DNA of 64,000 bases from Aliihoeflea sp023389195 (GTDB lineage Bacteria; Pseudomonadota; Alphaproteobacteria; Rhizobiales; Rhizobiaceae). The DNA is taken from the NCBI GenBank assembly GCA_023389195.1, contig JAEWET010000014.1:1-64000 (forward strand), read 5' to 3'. This document shows positions 52,829-62,254 of the stretch, piece by piece (the stretch's first letter is position 1; each line of letters starts with the position of its first letter). Below the pieces are notes generated by a model. It saw only the letters and a list, made by a program, of their open reading frames with translations, was not told the origin of the DNA and ran no database searches. A program made the translations under genes and the position numbers.

Positions 52829-53083
52829 TTAGCGGCCGCTCTTGTCCTCGAAGATCAGTTCGCTGCGGGTTTCCGGCGTCGCCATCGCGGCTTCCTCGGC
52901 GATCGAGGCGGTCGTCATCGTGTCGCGGGTGCCGAACGTGAACGGGCCCTGATATTCGGTGTTGTAGTCGAACTGGCTTTCGACGCTGGCGTCGTAGTTG
53001 CCGACGTTGACCGGGCCCTGCTGCATGGCGAATGCCGAGCCGGAGACGAGGATGGCGGCGGTGGCGATCAGAACGGTTTTCAT
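52829..53083 (-). CDS. Small exported protein
   Basis: 84 aa from ATG 53083, with GAAGGGA upstream. A signal peptide (MKTVLIATAAILVSGSAFA) precedes an acidic, aromatic-rich mature part (YDASVESQFDYNTEYQGPFT). Periplasmic or secreted; unknown role. Convergent with puuB. Confidence 0.7.
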   Translation of the reverse strand: MKTVLIATAAILVSGSAFAMQQGPVNVGNYDASVESQFDYNTEYQGPFTFGTRDTMTTASIAEEAAMATPETRSELIFEDKSGR

Positions 53084-53282
53084 GGCGTAGTCCCTTCGTT
53101 TTCTCTGTTTCAATTTCGGGCTGGGTTTTTGTCCCAGTCGCGAACAGTCACGAAGGTTTTGGTGGGGAAGTTTCGGAGGTTTCAGTCACAAGGAGTTTAG
53201 CGAGTCGTGATGAACCTAAGGGTGGGTTCTGCGTTCGTGCGCGACCGTTGGAAGGAGTCTTTGATGGTCGGGCAGGCCCGAC

Positions 53283-53429
53283 GACCCCCACCCTTTATCC
53301 CTCCCCACAAGGGGGAGGGAGGGCGTGAGCCTCGCGTCACCTTCCTGAAACCGGGTGGTGCCTCCAAGGGTGAGAAGCAGCGTCGGCGAACTCCCTCCCC
53401 CTTGTGGGGAGGGATACAGGGTGGGGGTC
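53283..53429. repeat. Palindromic repeat family A, full form (MITE-like)
   Basis: 147 bp with the same roughly 40-bp terminal inverted repeats as 36291 (GACCCCCACCC...GGTGGGGGTC) and core CTGAAACCGGG. Confidence 0.9.
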
Positions 53430-53454
53430 AATGGGAGAAAACAGGCCGACGCCG

Positions 53455-54582
53455 CTACGCGACCTTGCGCACGATCACACTGCCCGCCGAATACCCTGCA
53501 CCAAACGAGCAGATGACGCCGAGGCTGCCAGCCGGCAGGTCCGCTGAGTGGCGGGAGAAGGCGATGATGGAGCCGGCGGAGGAGGTGTTGGCGAACTCCT
53601 GGAGGACGTTGGGCTGCTCGTCGCGGGTCGGTTCGCGGCCCATGACCTTGGCGCCGATCATGTCGTTCATGCCCCTGTTGGCCTGGTGCAGCCAGAGGCG
53701 CGAAAGCTCGGTCGGTGCGATGCCCTCGTCGGCGAGGTGGTCGAGCATCAGTTCGGCGACCATCGGCACGACCTGCTTGAAGACCTTGCGGCCTTCCTGG
53801 CGGAACTGCATGTCGCGCCGGTCTTCCATGTGGCCCTCACGCGTGCGGCGCAGGAAGCCGTTATTATTGCGGATGTTGTTGGAGAACTCGGTCAGGCAGC
53901 GGGTCGACAGGATCTCGTAGGCGTTCTTCGACGTCGCGTCGTCGAGACGCTGGAGGATGACCGCCGTGCAGACGTCGCCGAAGATGAAATGGCAGTCGCG
54001 GTCGCGCCACTCCTGATGGCCCGACGTGATCTCCGGATTGACCATGAGGATCGCGCGGGCGGAACCGGAGCGGATCATGTCGGCTGCGGCCTGGATGCCG
54101 AAGGTGGCCGACGAACAGGCGACGTTCATGTCGAAGGCGAAGCCCTTGATGCCGAGCGCTTCCTGCACCTCGATCGCGATCGCCGGATAGGCGCGCTCGT
54201 GGTTTGAGGCGGCGCAGATGACGGCCTCGATGTCGGCGGCGGTCAGGCCCGCCTCGTCCATCGCCTTCTTCGCCGCGTCGAGCGCGATCTCGGCCATGAT
54301 GGAAATGTCGTCGTCGGCGCGCTCGGGCAAGCGCGGATGCATGGTTTCGGGGTCGAGGATGCCCGCTTTGTCCATCACGTAGCGGGCCTCGATGCCGGAC
54401 GCCTTGACGATGAATTCCTCACTCGACATCGGCATCGCCGCGCGCGTACCGGCCTCGATCTCGCCGGCATGGGCCGCATTCTGCCGCGTCGCGTAATCGT
54501 TGTACGAAGCGACCAGTTCGGCATTGGTGATGGTCTCTTGCGGCGTGAAGATGCCCGTGCCCGTAATGGCGACCTTGTGCAT
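53455..54582 (-). CDS. Beta-ketoacyl-ACP synthase III (KAS III family)
   Basis: 375 aa, about 50 residues longer than standard FabH. The thiolase-fold active site is complete: Cys in NVACSSATFG, His in LWLHQANRGMN, Asn in FANTSSAGSI. It starts ITGTGIFTPQETITNAELVA. ATG 54582 has GGGAGA upstream. Such longer KAS III proteins may condense acyl-CoAs in secondary lipid synthesis as well as fatty acid initiation. Divergent from zwf; not in an acpP/plsX operon. Confidence 0.85.
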   Translation of the reverse strand: MHKVAITGTGIFTPQETITNAELVASYNDYATRQNAAHAGEIEAGTRAAMPMSSEEFIVKASGIEARYVMDKAGILDPETMHPRLPERADDDISIMAEIALDAAKKAMDEAGLTAADIEAVICAASNHERAYPAIAIEVQEALGIKGFAFDMNVACSSATFGIQAAADMIRSGSARAILMVNPEITSGHQEWRDRDCHFIFGDVCTAVILQRLDDATSKNAYEILSTRCLTEFSNNIRNNNGFLRRTREGHMEDRRDMQFRQEGRKVFKQVVPMVAELMLDHLADEGIAPTELSRLWLHQANRGMNDMIGAKVMGREPTRDEQPNVLQEFANTSSAGSIIAFSRHSADLPAGSLGVICSFGAGYSAGSVIVRKVA

Positions 54583-54739
54583 GATTTCTCCCGTACCAGC
54601 GGCAGGCTGCGTGCTGCCTTTGGCTGACAGATAGGCCAAAATGGGAAAAGGGCAAAGCGTGAAGGTTTCGCGCGGGGGCTGGCCAATCTAAATCGATTAG
54701 AGTATACGAAACGGAACGACAGCAGCGAGCCTCACACGC

Positions 54740-56209
54740 ATGACCAGCACGACCATTCCCGTCGAGCCCTTCGATTTCGTCGTCTTCGGCGGCACCGGCG
54801 ATCTTGCCGAGCGCAAGCTTCTGCCCGCGCTCTATCAGCGGCAGAAGGCGGGGCAGTTTTCGGAACCGACGCGCATTTTCGGCGCTTCGCGCTCCGAGCT
54901 TTCCGACGACGAGTTCCGCGCGTTTGCGCGAAAGGCGATCGCCGAGCACGTGCCGGCGGCGGATATCGACAACGGGCAGGTCGAGCGCTTCATGAAGCGC
55001 ATCGCCTATGTGCATGTCGATGCCAAATCGGGCGATGGTTTCGACCGGCTGAAGGATGCGATGGGCGAGACGGACCGCATCCGCGCCTTCTATCTGGCGG
55101 TCGCGCCGGCGCTTTTCGGCGACATCGCGGCAAACCTCGAAAAGGCGGGCCTGGTGACGCCGGCGAGCCGGATCATCGTGGAAAAGCCGATCGGGCGCGA
55201 CCTCGCGTCCGCCAGGGCGCTGAACGACGCGATCGGCCGCGTCTTCGACGAACAGCAAATCTTCCGCATCGATCACTATCTCGGAAAGGAGACGGTGCAG
55301 AATCTGATGGCGCTGCGCTTTGCCAATGCGCTCTACGAGCCACTCTGGAACTCGGCGCATATCGACCATGTGCAGATCACGGTTGCCGAGGCCGTCGGGC
55401 TCGAAGGCCGCGTTTCCTACTATGACAAGGCCGGCGCGCTGCGCGACATGGTGCAAAACCACATGCTGCAGCTTCTGTGCCTCGTCGCCATGGAAGCACC
55501 CGCCGCGCTCGATGCCGATGCGGTGCGCGACGAGAAGCTGAAGGTGCTGCGTGCGCTCAAACGCGTCAACGGCAGCGATTCGCCGAAGCTGACCGTGCGC
55601 GGACAGTACAAGGCTGGCGCTTCGGCGGGCGGCGCGGTCAAGTCCTATGCCGACGAACTCGGCGATGACAGCGAGACGGAGACCTTCGTCGCGATCAAGG
55701 CCGAGATCGAGAACTGGCGCTGGGCGGGCGTGCCGTTCTATCTGCGCACCGGCAAGCGGCTGGCCGAGCGCGTCTCGGAAATCGTCATCGAATTCAAGCC
55801 GATCCCGCATTCGATCTTCGAGGAAAGCGCCGGCAACGTCGTCGCCAACCAGCTCGTGATCCGGCTGCAGCCCGACGAGGGCGTCAAGCAGTTCATCATG
55901 ATCAAGGACCCCGGCCCCGGCGGTATGCGGCTGCGCAACGTCGCGCTCGACATGAGCTTCGCGCAGGCCTTCGACGTGCGCAATCCGGACGCATACGAGC
56001 GGCTGATCATGGACGTGGTGCGCGGCAACCAGACGCTGTTCATGCGCCGCGACGAGGTCGAGGCCGCGTGGCGCTGGATCGATCCGATCGTCGAGGCCTG
56101 GGATGAAAACCAGCAGGGCGTGCAGGGCTATACGTCGGGGACGTGGGGACCGTCGGGCTCGATCGCGCTGATCGAGCGCGACGGGCGGACGTGGCACGAG
56201 AGCATTTGA
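54740..56209 (+). CDS. zwf: Glucose-6-phosphate 1-dehydrogenase
   Basis: 489 aa. Oxidises glucose-6-phosphate to 6-phosphogluconolactone, the entry to Entner-Doudoroff and pentose phosphate routes. NADP-binding FVVFGGTGDLAERKLLPALY at the N-terminus, active-site RIDHYLGKETVQNLMALRFA (near residue 178), and IVEKPIGRDLASARALND. First gene of zwf-pgl-edd; its stop overlaps the pgl start. Confidence 0.96.
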   Translation: MTSTTIPVEPFDFVVFGGTGDLAERKLLPALYQRQKAGQFSEPTRIFGASRSELSDDEFRAFARKAIAEHVPAADIDNGQVERFMKRIAYVHVDAKSGDGFDRLKDAMGETDRIRAFYLAVAPALFGDIAANLEKAGLVTPASRIIVEKPIGRDLASARALNDAIGRVFDEQQIFRIDHYLGKETVQNLMALRFANALYEPLWNSAHIDHVQITVAEAVGLEGRVSYYDKAGALRDMVQNHMLQLLCLVAMEAPAALDADAVRDEKLKVLRALKRVNGSDSPKLTVRGQYKAGASAGGAVKSYADELGDDSETETFVAIKAEIENWRWAGVPFYLRTGKRLAERVSEIVIEFKPIPHSIFEESAGNVVANQLVIRLQPDEGVKQFIMIKDPGPGGMRLRNVALDMSFAQAFDVRNPDAYERLIMDVVRGNQTLFMRRDEVEAAWRWIDPIVEAWDENQQGVQGYTSGTWGPSGSIALIERDGRTWHESI

Positions 56210-56940
56210 TGCGTGAGTTTGCCGATTCGGATGCGGTGGCGAAGGCGCTGGCGGGGGATGTCGCGGGCCGGTTGGCGGAGGCGATCGCGGCGCGTGGGCG
56301 GGCTGTGCTGGCGGTTTCGGGCGGGACGACGCCGGTTCGGTTTTTCGGGGAATTGTCGAAGGCGGCGATCGATTGGGGCAAGGTGATCGTGACGTTGGTC
56401 GATGAGCGGTTCGTGCCGCCGACGCATGAGCGGTCGAATGAGAGGCTGGTGCGGGAGAATTTGCTGGTCGGACGGGCGGCGGAGGCGCGGTTCGTGGGGA
56501 TGTATTTCGATGCTGGGAGCGTCGAAGAGGCGGCGCGGCGGGCGAGTGAAGCGGTTTCCGGGTTGATGCCGGTGGATGTGCTGGTGCTGGGCATGGGGAC
56601 GGATGGGCATACGGCTTCGCTGTTTCCGGATGCCATTGGCATTGCGGAGATGTTGAGGCCCCCCGCTCCGTCTCGGGCTATGCCCGAGCCACCTCTCCCC
56701 CCGGAGGGGGGCGAGGAAACGCCAATCGTGAACCTCGTGCTGCCTGTTCATGCGCCGAGTGCGGGAGAGGCGCGGTTGACGTTGTCGCTTGCCGCCATCT
56801 GCAAAGCGCGTGCGGTTTTCCTACATATCGAGGGGGCGCAGAAGCGGGGCGTGCTGGAGCGCGCGGTCGCCGAGAAGCTTCCCGTCGCGGCCGTTCTTGC
56901 CGCCACCGAGACACCTGTCGTCACCTACTGGGCGCCATAG
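56209..56940 (+). CDS. pgl: 6-phosphogluconolactonase with repeat-derived insert
   Basis: 243 aa. Hydrolyses 6-phosphogluconolactone. Family features: LAVSGGTTPVRFFGELSKAA, VTLVDERFVPPTHERSNERL, LVLGMGTDGHTASLFPDA, then RLTLSLAAICKARAVFLHIE and GAQKRGVLERAV. Between DGHTASLFPDAIGIAEML and the next conserved strand, about 20 residues (RPPAPSRAMPEPPLPPEGGE) are encoded by a palindromic repeat unit. The frame is kept. ATG 56209 overlaps the zwf stop (TGATG). Confidence 0.9.
   Translation: MREFADSDAVAKALAGDVAGRLAEAIAARGRAVLAVSGGTTPVRFFGELSKAAIDWGKVIVTLVDERFVPPTHERSNERLVRENLLVGRAAEARFVGMYFDAGSVEEAARRASEAVSGLMPVDVLVLGMGTDGHTASLFPDAIGIAEMLRPPAPSRAMPEPPLPPEGGEETPIVNLVLPVHAPSAGEARLTLSLAAICKARAVFLHIEGAQKRGVLERAVAEKLPVAAVLAATETPVVTYWAP
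56659..56721. repeat. Family B repeat unit inside pgl
   Basis: CCCCCGCTCCGTCTCGGGC, then GAGCCACCTCTCCCCC, then GGAGGGGGGCGAGGAAAC. It matches the unit at 62316-62375 and is a hairpin by itself (CTCCCCCC/GGGGGGCGAG). About 21 codons long, in frame. Confidence 0.85.
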
Positions 56941-56954
56941 AAAGTCGAGCGATC

Positions 56955-58769
56955 ATGAGCCTCCACCAGACCGTCGCCGCCGTTACGGACCGCATCCGCG
57001 AGCGCTCGCGGGGTTCGCGCGAAACCTATCTGGAGCGCGTCGAGGCGCAGATTGCGCGGGGCGTGCATCGCTCGACGCTTTCCTGCGGCAACCTTGCCCA
57101 CGGATTTGCCGCCTGCGGGCCGTCCGACAAGGCGGCGCTGGCCGGCGACGTGGTGCCCAATCTCGGCATCATCACCTCCTACAACGACATGCTTTCGGCG
57201 CATCAGCCCTTCGAGACCTATCCGCAATTGATCAAGGACGCGGCGCGGGAAGCCGGCGGCGTCGCGCAGGTGGCGGGCGGGGTGCCGGCGATGTGCGACG
57301 GCGTCACGCAGGGCCAGCCGGGGATGGAGCTTTCGCTCTTTTCGCGGGACGTGATCGCGATGGCGACGGCCGTGGGTCTTTCGCACAACATGTTCGACGC
57401 GGCGGTCTATCTCGGCGTCTGCGACAAGATCGTGCCGGGGCTGACTATCGCGGCCTTCACCTTCGGCCATCTTCCCGCAATCTTCGTGCCGGCGGGGCCG
57501 ATGACGACGGGGCTGCCCAACGACGAGAAGGCGCGCATCCGCCAGCTTTATGCCGAGGGCAAGGTCGGACGCGCCGAACTCCTCGAGGCGGAATCGAAGT
57601 CCTATCACGGGCCGGGCACCTGCACCTTCTACGGCACGGCGAACTCGAACCAGATGCTGATGGAGATGATGGGGCTGCACACGCCCGGCTCCTCCTTCGT
57701 CAATCCCGGCACGCCTCTGCGCGACGCGCTGACGCGCGAGGCGGCGAAGCGCGCGCTGGCGATCACGGCGCTCGGAAATGAATTCACGCCGGTCGGGCGG
57801 ATGATCGACGAGCGGTCGATCGTCAACGGCGTCGTCGGGCTGCACGCCACCGGCGGATCGACCAATCACACAATCCATTTGATCGCGATGGCGGCGGCGG
57901 CCGGCATCAAGCTGACATGGCAGGATATTTCGGAGCTTTCCGACGTCGTGCCGCTGCTTGCGCGCGTCTATCCGAACGGGCTTGCCGACGTGAATCATTT
58001 CCACGCGGCAGGCGGCCTCGGTTTCCTGATCCGCGAACTTCTGGACGCCGGCCTTGCGCATGAAGACGTGCAGACCGTCTGGGGCGAAGGGCTGCGGCCC
58101 TATGCCGTCGAGGCGAAGCTGAACGCGGACGGCACCGTCGCGCGCGAGCCGGCGCCGGCCGTCAGCGGCAACGACAAGGTGCTGGCCCCCTTCCCCAAGG
58201 CGTTCCAGCCGACGGGCGGGCTGAAGGTGCTGAAGGGCAATCTGGGCGCCGCGATCATCAAGACCTCCGCCGTCAAGCCGGAGCGCCGCGTCATCGAGGC
58301 GCCGGCAAAGGTATTCGCCAGCCAGGAGGCGCTCAACGCCGCCTTCAAGGCGGGCGAACTCGACCGCGATTTCGTCGCGGTGGTGCGGTTCCAGGGCCCG
58401 AAGGCGAACGGCATGCCGGAACTTCACCGGCTGACGACCGTGCTCGGCGTTCTGCAGGACCGCGGCCACAAGGTCGCGCTCGTCACCGACGGGCGCATGT
58501 CGGGCGCTTCCGGCAAGGTGCCGGCGGCGATCCACGTGACGCCAGAAGCGCTAGACGGCGGGGTGATCGGCAAGATCAGGGATGGCGACATCGTGCTGGT
58601 CGACGGCGAGGCAGGCGCGCTGCAGGTCGAGGTGGATGCGGCGGAGTTGGCGGCGCGGGTGGTGGAACTGCCGGATCTATCTGGGAACGGGTTCGGGCTC
58701 GGGCGGGAATTGTTCGAGAATTTCCGTCAGGTGGCCGGACGGGCGGATCAGGGCGCGGCGGTGTTTTGA
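56955..58769 (+). CDS. edd: Phosphogluconate dehydratase
   Basis: 604 aa. Dehydrates 6-phosphogluconate to KDPG in the Entner-Doudoroff pathway. IlvD/Edd signatures: CDGVTQGQPGMELSLFSRDV, then GPGTCTFYGTANSNQMLMEM and GGSTNHTIHLIAMAAAAGI; the [4Fe-4S]-type Cys residues are in SCGNLAHGF, MCDGVTQG and GTCTFYGT. Third gene of zwf-pgl-edd, 14 bases after pgl. The eda aldolase gene is not adjacent. Confidence 0.95.
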   Translation: MSLHQTVAAVTDRIRERSRGSRETYLERVEAQIARGVHRSTLSCGNLAHGFAACGPSDKAALAGDVVPNLGIITSYNDMLSAHQPFETYPQLIKDAAREAGGVAQVAGGVPAMCDGVTQGQPGMELSLFSRDVIAMATAVGLSHNMFDAAVYLGVCDKIVPGLTIAAFTFGHLPAIFVPAGPMTTGLPNDEKARIRQLYAEGKVGRAELLEAESKSYHGPGTCTFYGTANSNQMLMEMMGLHTPGSSFVNPGTPLRDALTREAAKRALAITALGNEFTPVGRMIDERSIVNGVVGLHATGGSTNHTIHLIAMAAAAGIKLTWQDISELSDVVPLLARVYPNGLADVNHFHAAGGLGFLIRELLDAGLAHEDVQTVWGEGLRPYAVEAKLNADGTVAREPAPAVSGNDKVLAPFPKAFQPTGGLKVLKGNLGAAIIKTSAVKPERRVIEAPAKVFASQEALNAAFKAGELDRDFVAVVRFQGPKANGMPELHRLTTVLGVLQDRGHKVALVTDGRMSGASGKVPAAIHVTPEALDGGVIGKIRDGDIVLVDGEAGALQVEVDAAELAARVVELPDLSGNGFGLGRELFENFRQVAGRADQGAAVF

Positions 58770-58790
58770 CGGCAAGTTTTTACTGAAGAA

Positions 58791-58939
58791 GACCCCCACC
58801 CTGTATCCCTCCCCACAAGGGGGAGGGAGGGCATCCACGTCGCGCCGCATCCTTCAATCCGGGTGCACCTCTGACGAATACAACTCAGCAGCGCCCGCGA
58901 CCTACCTCCCCCTTGTGGGGAGGGATTGAGGGTGGGGGT
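58791..58939. repeat. Palindromic repeat family A, full form (MITE-like)
   Basis: 149 bp, terminal repeats GACCCCCACCCTGTATCCC and inverse, core TTCAATCCGGG. It lies between convergent edd and a methyltransferase gene. Confidence 0.9.
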
Positions 58940-58956
58940 AGCCTCGCGCTGGCGTA

Positions 58957-59727
58957 TCAGAATTCCGAGATGTCCCTGCCCTCGTCCCGCCGCAGCCTGG
59001 CCGCTCCCGCACCTTGCGGTGAAAGCACCGGCACGAACACGCGGCGGGAGGCGCGCTGGGTGACCGGAAGGCCTTGGTAGACGCGCTTTTGCGCTTCGAC
59101 CACCAATACGCCGGCGAAGACGGGCCAGAAACGACGCCCGGTGCGTTCAAGCAACGAATAGAGCCGCATCATGAAGCGGCGTTCCATCGGCGGGAAATGC
59201 AGCGCGTCGGACCAGGGGCCGGGGGTGAAGTTGGCGTCGCGCAGGAGGCTCGATAGCTGCCCCTTCGAGAACGGCCGGCCGGTGCCGAAGGGCGTGTGCT
59301 CCATGCGGGCCCAGACGCCGCGCCGGTTCGGCACGACGAGCACGAGGCGGCCGCCGGGCGCCAGCACGCGCCACATCTCGACCAGCATCTCGCGCGGGTT
59401 TTCCGCATGTTCGAGCGCGTGGACGAGGAGGATGCGGTCGACGGAGGAATCGTGGAGCGGCAGTTCCTCCTCGAAGACCAGCGCGGTGGTGCACGGCTTG
59501 CCGGCCGGCCATGGAACGGAGCCCTGCTGCGCCGGCATGAAGGCGAAGACGCGGTCGGCATCGGTGCCGAATCTCTCCAGCCAGGGCAGCGCATAGCCGA
59601 GGCCGACGAGGCGCTCGCGGCTCAGATTCGCCCAGACCGACGAGATGCCCATGGCAATCGACCGCTCGGCGAGCTTGCCGAGCATGGTGGCATAGAAGGC
59701 GCGCAGATCGACGATGTCGTTTCTCAT
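58957..59727 (-). CDS. Class I SAM-dependent methyltransferase-like protein
   Basis: 256 aa from ATG 59727. The C-terminal half of the methyltransferase core is clear: DSSVDRILLVHALEHAENPR, then EMLVEMWRVLAPGGRLVLVV and PNRRGVWARMEHTPFGTGRP. The glycine-rich SAM motif near the N-terminus is degenerate (LGYALPWLERFG), so cofactor binding should be treated with care. The gene is divergent from gloB by 78 bases, an arrangement found across alphaproteobacteria as I recall. Longer in-frame starts run back through gloB on the other strand and are rejected. Confidence 0.75.
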   Translation of the reverse strand: MRNDIVDLRAFYATMLGKLAERSIAMGISSVWANLSRERLVGLGYALPWLERFGTDADRVFAFMPAQQGSVPWPAGKPCTTALVFEEELPLHDSSVDRILLVHALEHAENPREMLVEMWRVLAPGGRLVLVVPNRRGVWARMEHTPFGTGRPFSKGQLSSLLRDANFTPGPWSDALHFPPMERRFMMRLYSLLERTGRRFWPVFAGVLVVEAQKRVYQGLPVTQRASRRVFVPVLSPQGAGAARLRRDEGRDISEF

Positions 59728-59805
59728 CGCGACAAGGTAACCGCCGGAAGTGACATTGCAAATGCGCCGCCTTATCGTTCCCCCAACAGGAAAGGAACGA
59801 TCTTC

Positions 59806-60573
59806 ATGGGACTGCAAGTCGAGCAATTCATGTGCCGCACCGACAATTTCGGTATCCTGATCCGCGACGAGGCGACGGGGACGGTCGGGCTGATCGACGC
59901 GCCGGAGGAAGGCCCGATCCTCGAGGCGATCGAGCGGACGGGCTGGACGCCGAGCGTCCTTTTCGTGACGCATCACCATCCCGACCATGTCGAGGCCAAC
60001 CAGGCGCTGAAGGCGCGGTTCAAGCTGAAGATCGTCGGGCCGAAGGCGGAAGCGGCGAAGATTCCGGGCATCGACGAGACGGTCGAGGAAGGCTCCGACC
60101 TCTCTTTCGGGGAGGAGCGCGTGCGGGTGATCGAGACGCCCGGGCATACGGCGGGGCATGTCTCCTACGTGTTCGAAAAGTCCGGCGTGGCGTTCACCGC
60201 CGACACGCTGTTCGCGCTTGGCTGCGGGCGGCTGTTCGAAGGGTCGGCGGCGACGATGCACGCGTCGCTGAAGAAGCTGGCCGCCCTGCCCGCTGAAACG
60301 CGGGTCTATTGCGGCCACGAATACACGCTCTCCAATGCCCGCTTCGCGATGACCATCGACCCGACCAACCCGGCGCTGAAGGCGCGGGTGGCGAAGATCG
60401 AGGCGCTGCGCGCGCAGGGCAAGCCGACGCTGCCGACGACGATCGGAGAGGAACTGTCGACCAACCCGTTCCTGCGCCCGCATGACCCTGCCATCCGCAA
60501 GGGGCTGGGGATGGAAACGGCGAGCGATGCGGAGGTGTTTGCGGAGATACGGAAGCGGAAGGACGTTTCGTAA
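59806..60573 (+). CDS. gloB: Hydroxyacylglutathione hydrolase (glyoxalase II)
   Basis: 255 aa. Hydrolyses S-lactoylglutathione. Metallo-beta-lactamase motif VTHHHPDHVEANQAL (HxHxDH) near residue 54, then ETPGHTAGHVSYVF, FTADTLFALGCGRLFEGSAA and VYCGHEYTLSNARFA for the remaining metal ligands, and the C-terminal glutathione-binding domain. ATG 59806 has AAAGGA. Confidence 0.95.
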   Translation: MGLQVEQFMCRTDNFGILIRDEATGTVGLIDAPEEGPILEAIERTGWTPSVLFVTHHHPDHVEANQALKARFKLKIVGPKAEAAKIPGIDETVEEGSDLSFGEERVRVIETPGHTAGHVSYVFEKSGVAFTADTLFALGCGRLFEGSAATMHASLKKLAALPAETRVYCGHEYTLSNARFAMTIDPTNPALKARVAKIEALRAQGKPTLPTTIGEELSTNPFLRPHDPAIRKGLGMETASDAEVFAEIRKRKDVS

Positions 60574-60580
60574 GGCGGGC

Positions 60581-60626
60581 GCCCCCTCCGTCGCTTCGCG
60601 CCACCTCCCCCGTGAACGGGGGAGGA
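60581..60626. repeat. Family B repeat half-unit
   Basis: GGGCGCCCCCTCCGTCGC, then GCGCCACCTCCCCCGTG, then AACGGGGGAGGA. Single arm of the family B element, in the gap after gloB; could act as a weak terminator. Confidence 0.75.
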
Positions 60627-60637
60627 TTTCGGCCGAG

Positions 60638-61309
60638 CTACACCAGCACACCGAGCATGATCGCGATCTGGGCGGCGATGTAGGTGATCCAGATGGCCGG
60701 GCCGGTCACGGTGCGCTGCGGCGCGTCGGGCGCGAGCAGGAAGCGTTCGGTGGCGAGGATGGCGTCGGAGGCGATGAAGAGCACGGCGCCGACCATCACG
60801 GCAGGCGACTGCGTGGTGAAGGCGGCGACGCCCATGGCGACGATGGCGAGCATGTAGGCGAGGACGGCCGGGCGCATTGCAGCGTCGAGGGCAGGCCAGA
60901 GCCGGGCCAGCATGACGATGCCGAAGGTGCAGATTGCGAGCGCGGCTGCGAGGCGCCACGGTTCGGCGGTGAGGATCGCAAGTCCCGCGCTGCCGGTCGC
61001 GAACAGGGCGACATAGGCGATGTGGGCGGCGAGGAACGCGCCGAGGCCGGCGAGGAAGAAGCGGTCGTCGTCTTCCTGCGCGAGCGCCAGGTCGCCGAGC
61101 GCACTCAAGGCCAAAGCGGCGGTGAGGAGCGACGGTCCGCCTTCGGTGAAGCTCAGCCAGGCGAGCGCGGCAAGCGGGAGGGTCTTGACCACGCTGCGCC
61201 GCCACGAGACCGGCAGGTTGCGGGCGTAGAGGTAGATGATCGCGGCGAGGATCGCGAGGATGAGCGCGCCGTTCGCCTGCGCTTCGAGGCCTCCGGGAAA
61301 GGGCAGCAT
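60638..61309 (-). CDS. Lysoplasmalogenase (YhhN family)
   Basis: 223 aa with about eight membrane segments. YhhN pattern: ALSALGDLALAQEDDDRFFL, then AGLGAFLAAHIAYVALFAT and VGAVLFIASDAILATERFLL with conserved Asp residues in membranes. Hydrolyses vinyl-ether lipids in the known case. ATG 61309 overlaps the stop of the upstream EamA gene (TGATG). Confidence 0.8.
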   Translation of the reverse strand: MLPFPGGLEAQANGALILAILAAIIYLYARNLPVSWRRSVVKTLPLAALAWLSFTEGGPSLLTAALALSALGDLALAQEDDDRFFLAGLGAFLAAHIAYVALFATGSAGLAILTAEPWRLAAALAICTFGIVMLARLWPALDAAMRPAVLAYMLAIVAMGVAAFTTQSPAVMVGAVLFIASDAILATERFLLAPDAPQRTVTGPAIWITYIAAQIAIMLGVLV

Positions 61310-62184
61310 CACGCTTCAACCGTGCGGCGGCGGGTGAACATGTTCTTCGCCGCCAGTGCGGCGCCGGCCGTGATCAGCAGGCAGGCGGCGAGGATGTGCG
61401 TGGTGGCGGCGGCCGCGCCGGCGGCGATCAGCACCAGCGTCGACAAGAGCGGCGCGGCATAGCTCGCCGCCCCCAGGACCTGGATGTTGCCGTGCTTGAC
61501 GCCGTGGTCCCAGGTGTAGAACGCCGCGCCGACCGGCATCAGGCCGAGGCCGAGGACGGCGAGCCATTGCCCCGTCCCTTGCGGCCAGACCGTCTCTTCC
61601 AGCGCGGCATGGCAGGCGAAGGAGAGGAGCGCGGTGGCGAGGCAGAACCATGTGACCATGGAGGTCGGCACGGCCGCGAAACGGCGCGACAAAAGCGAAT
61701 AGCCGGCCCAGAAGACGGCGCAGATCGCGGCCATCGCATAGCCGAACGCATAGGTCGCGTCGAAGGCGAGATTGCCGCCATTGGTGACGATCAGGAACGT
61801 GCCGGCGAGCCCCATCAGCGCGCCGGCGACATGGTGCCAACCAAGGCGTTCGCCGGGCATCAGCGCCGAGCCGAGCACGATCAGCAGCGGCCACAGATAG
61901 GCGATGAGGCTCGCCTCGACGGCCGGCGCGTTGCGCAGCGCGGTGAAGTAGAAGAAGTGGTAGCCGAAGAGCCCGCCGATGCCGACGAGCCAGACGATGG
62001 GCGGGATGTTCACCCGTTCGCGCGGCGGCGCGGCGATGCGCATGGCGAGGCCGACGAGGGTGCCTATGGTGAAGGTAAGTCCGGAGAGCAGGAAGGGCGG
62101 GACCTCGCCGGACGCGGCGGTGAAGAGCGCAAGCAGCGCCCACATGATGACCGCCGTAAAGCCGATTGCCGTTGCCCGCGCCAT
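61309..62184 (-). CDS. EamA/DMT-family transporter
   Basis: 291 aa, ten membrane segments in two EamA repeats (FTAVIMWALLALFTAASGEV; AMAAICAVFWAGYSLLSRRF). Closer to aromatic amino-acid exporters of the YddG type (LRNAPAVEASLIAYLWPLLI). ATG 62184 has AGGGG upstream; the frame is open further into the repeat at 62255 only by accident. First of a two-gene operon with the lysoplasmalogenase. Confidence 0.85.
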   Translation of the reverse strand: MARATAIGFTAVIMWALLALFTAASGEVPPFLLSGLTFTIGTLVGLAMRIAAPPRERVNIPPIVWLVGIGGLFGYHFFYFTALRNAPAVEASLIAYLWPLLIVLGSALMPGERLGWHHVAGALMGLAGTFLIVTNGGNLAFDATYAFGYAMAAICAVFWAGYSLLSRRFAAVPTSMVTWFCLATALLSFACHAALEETVWPQGTGQWLAVLGLGLMPVGAAFYTWDHGVKHGNIQVLGAASYAAPLLSTLVLIAAGAAAATTHILAACLLITAGAALAAKNMFTRRRTVEA

Positions 62185-62254
62185 GGTGTGCCCCTGTTTG
62201 GTGGTGGCGTAGCGCGGGTGGGGGATGGAGACAAGTCGGTTGAGGGGGTGGTGG

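Noticed and set aside
59728..60651. Upstream extension of the methyltransferase frame
   Set aside because: It is antisense to gloB, a gene with full catalytic motifs.
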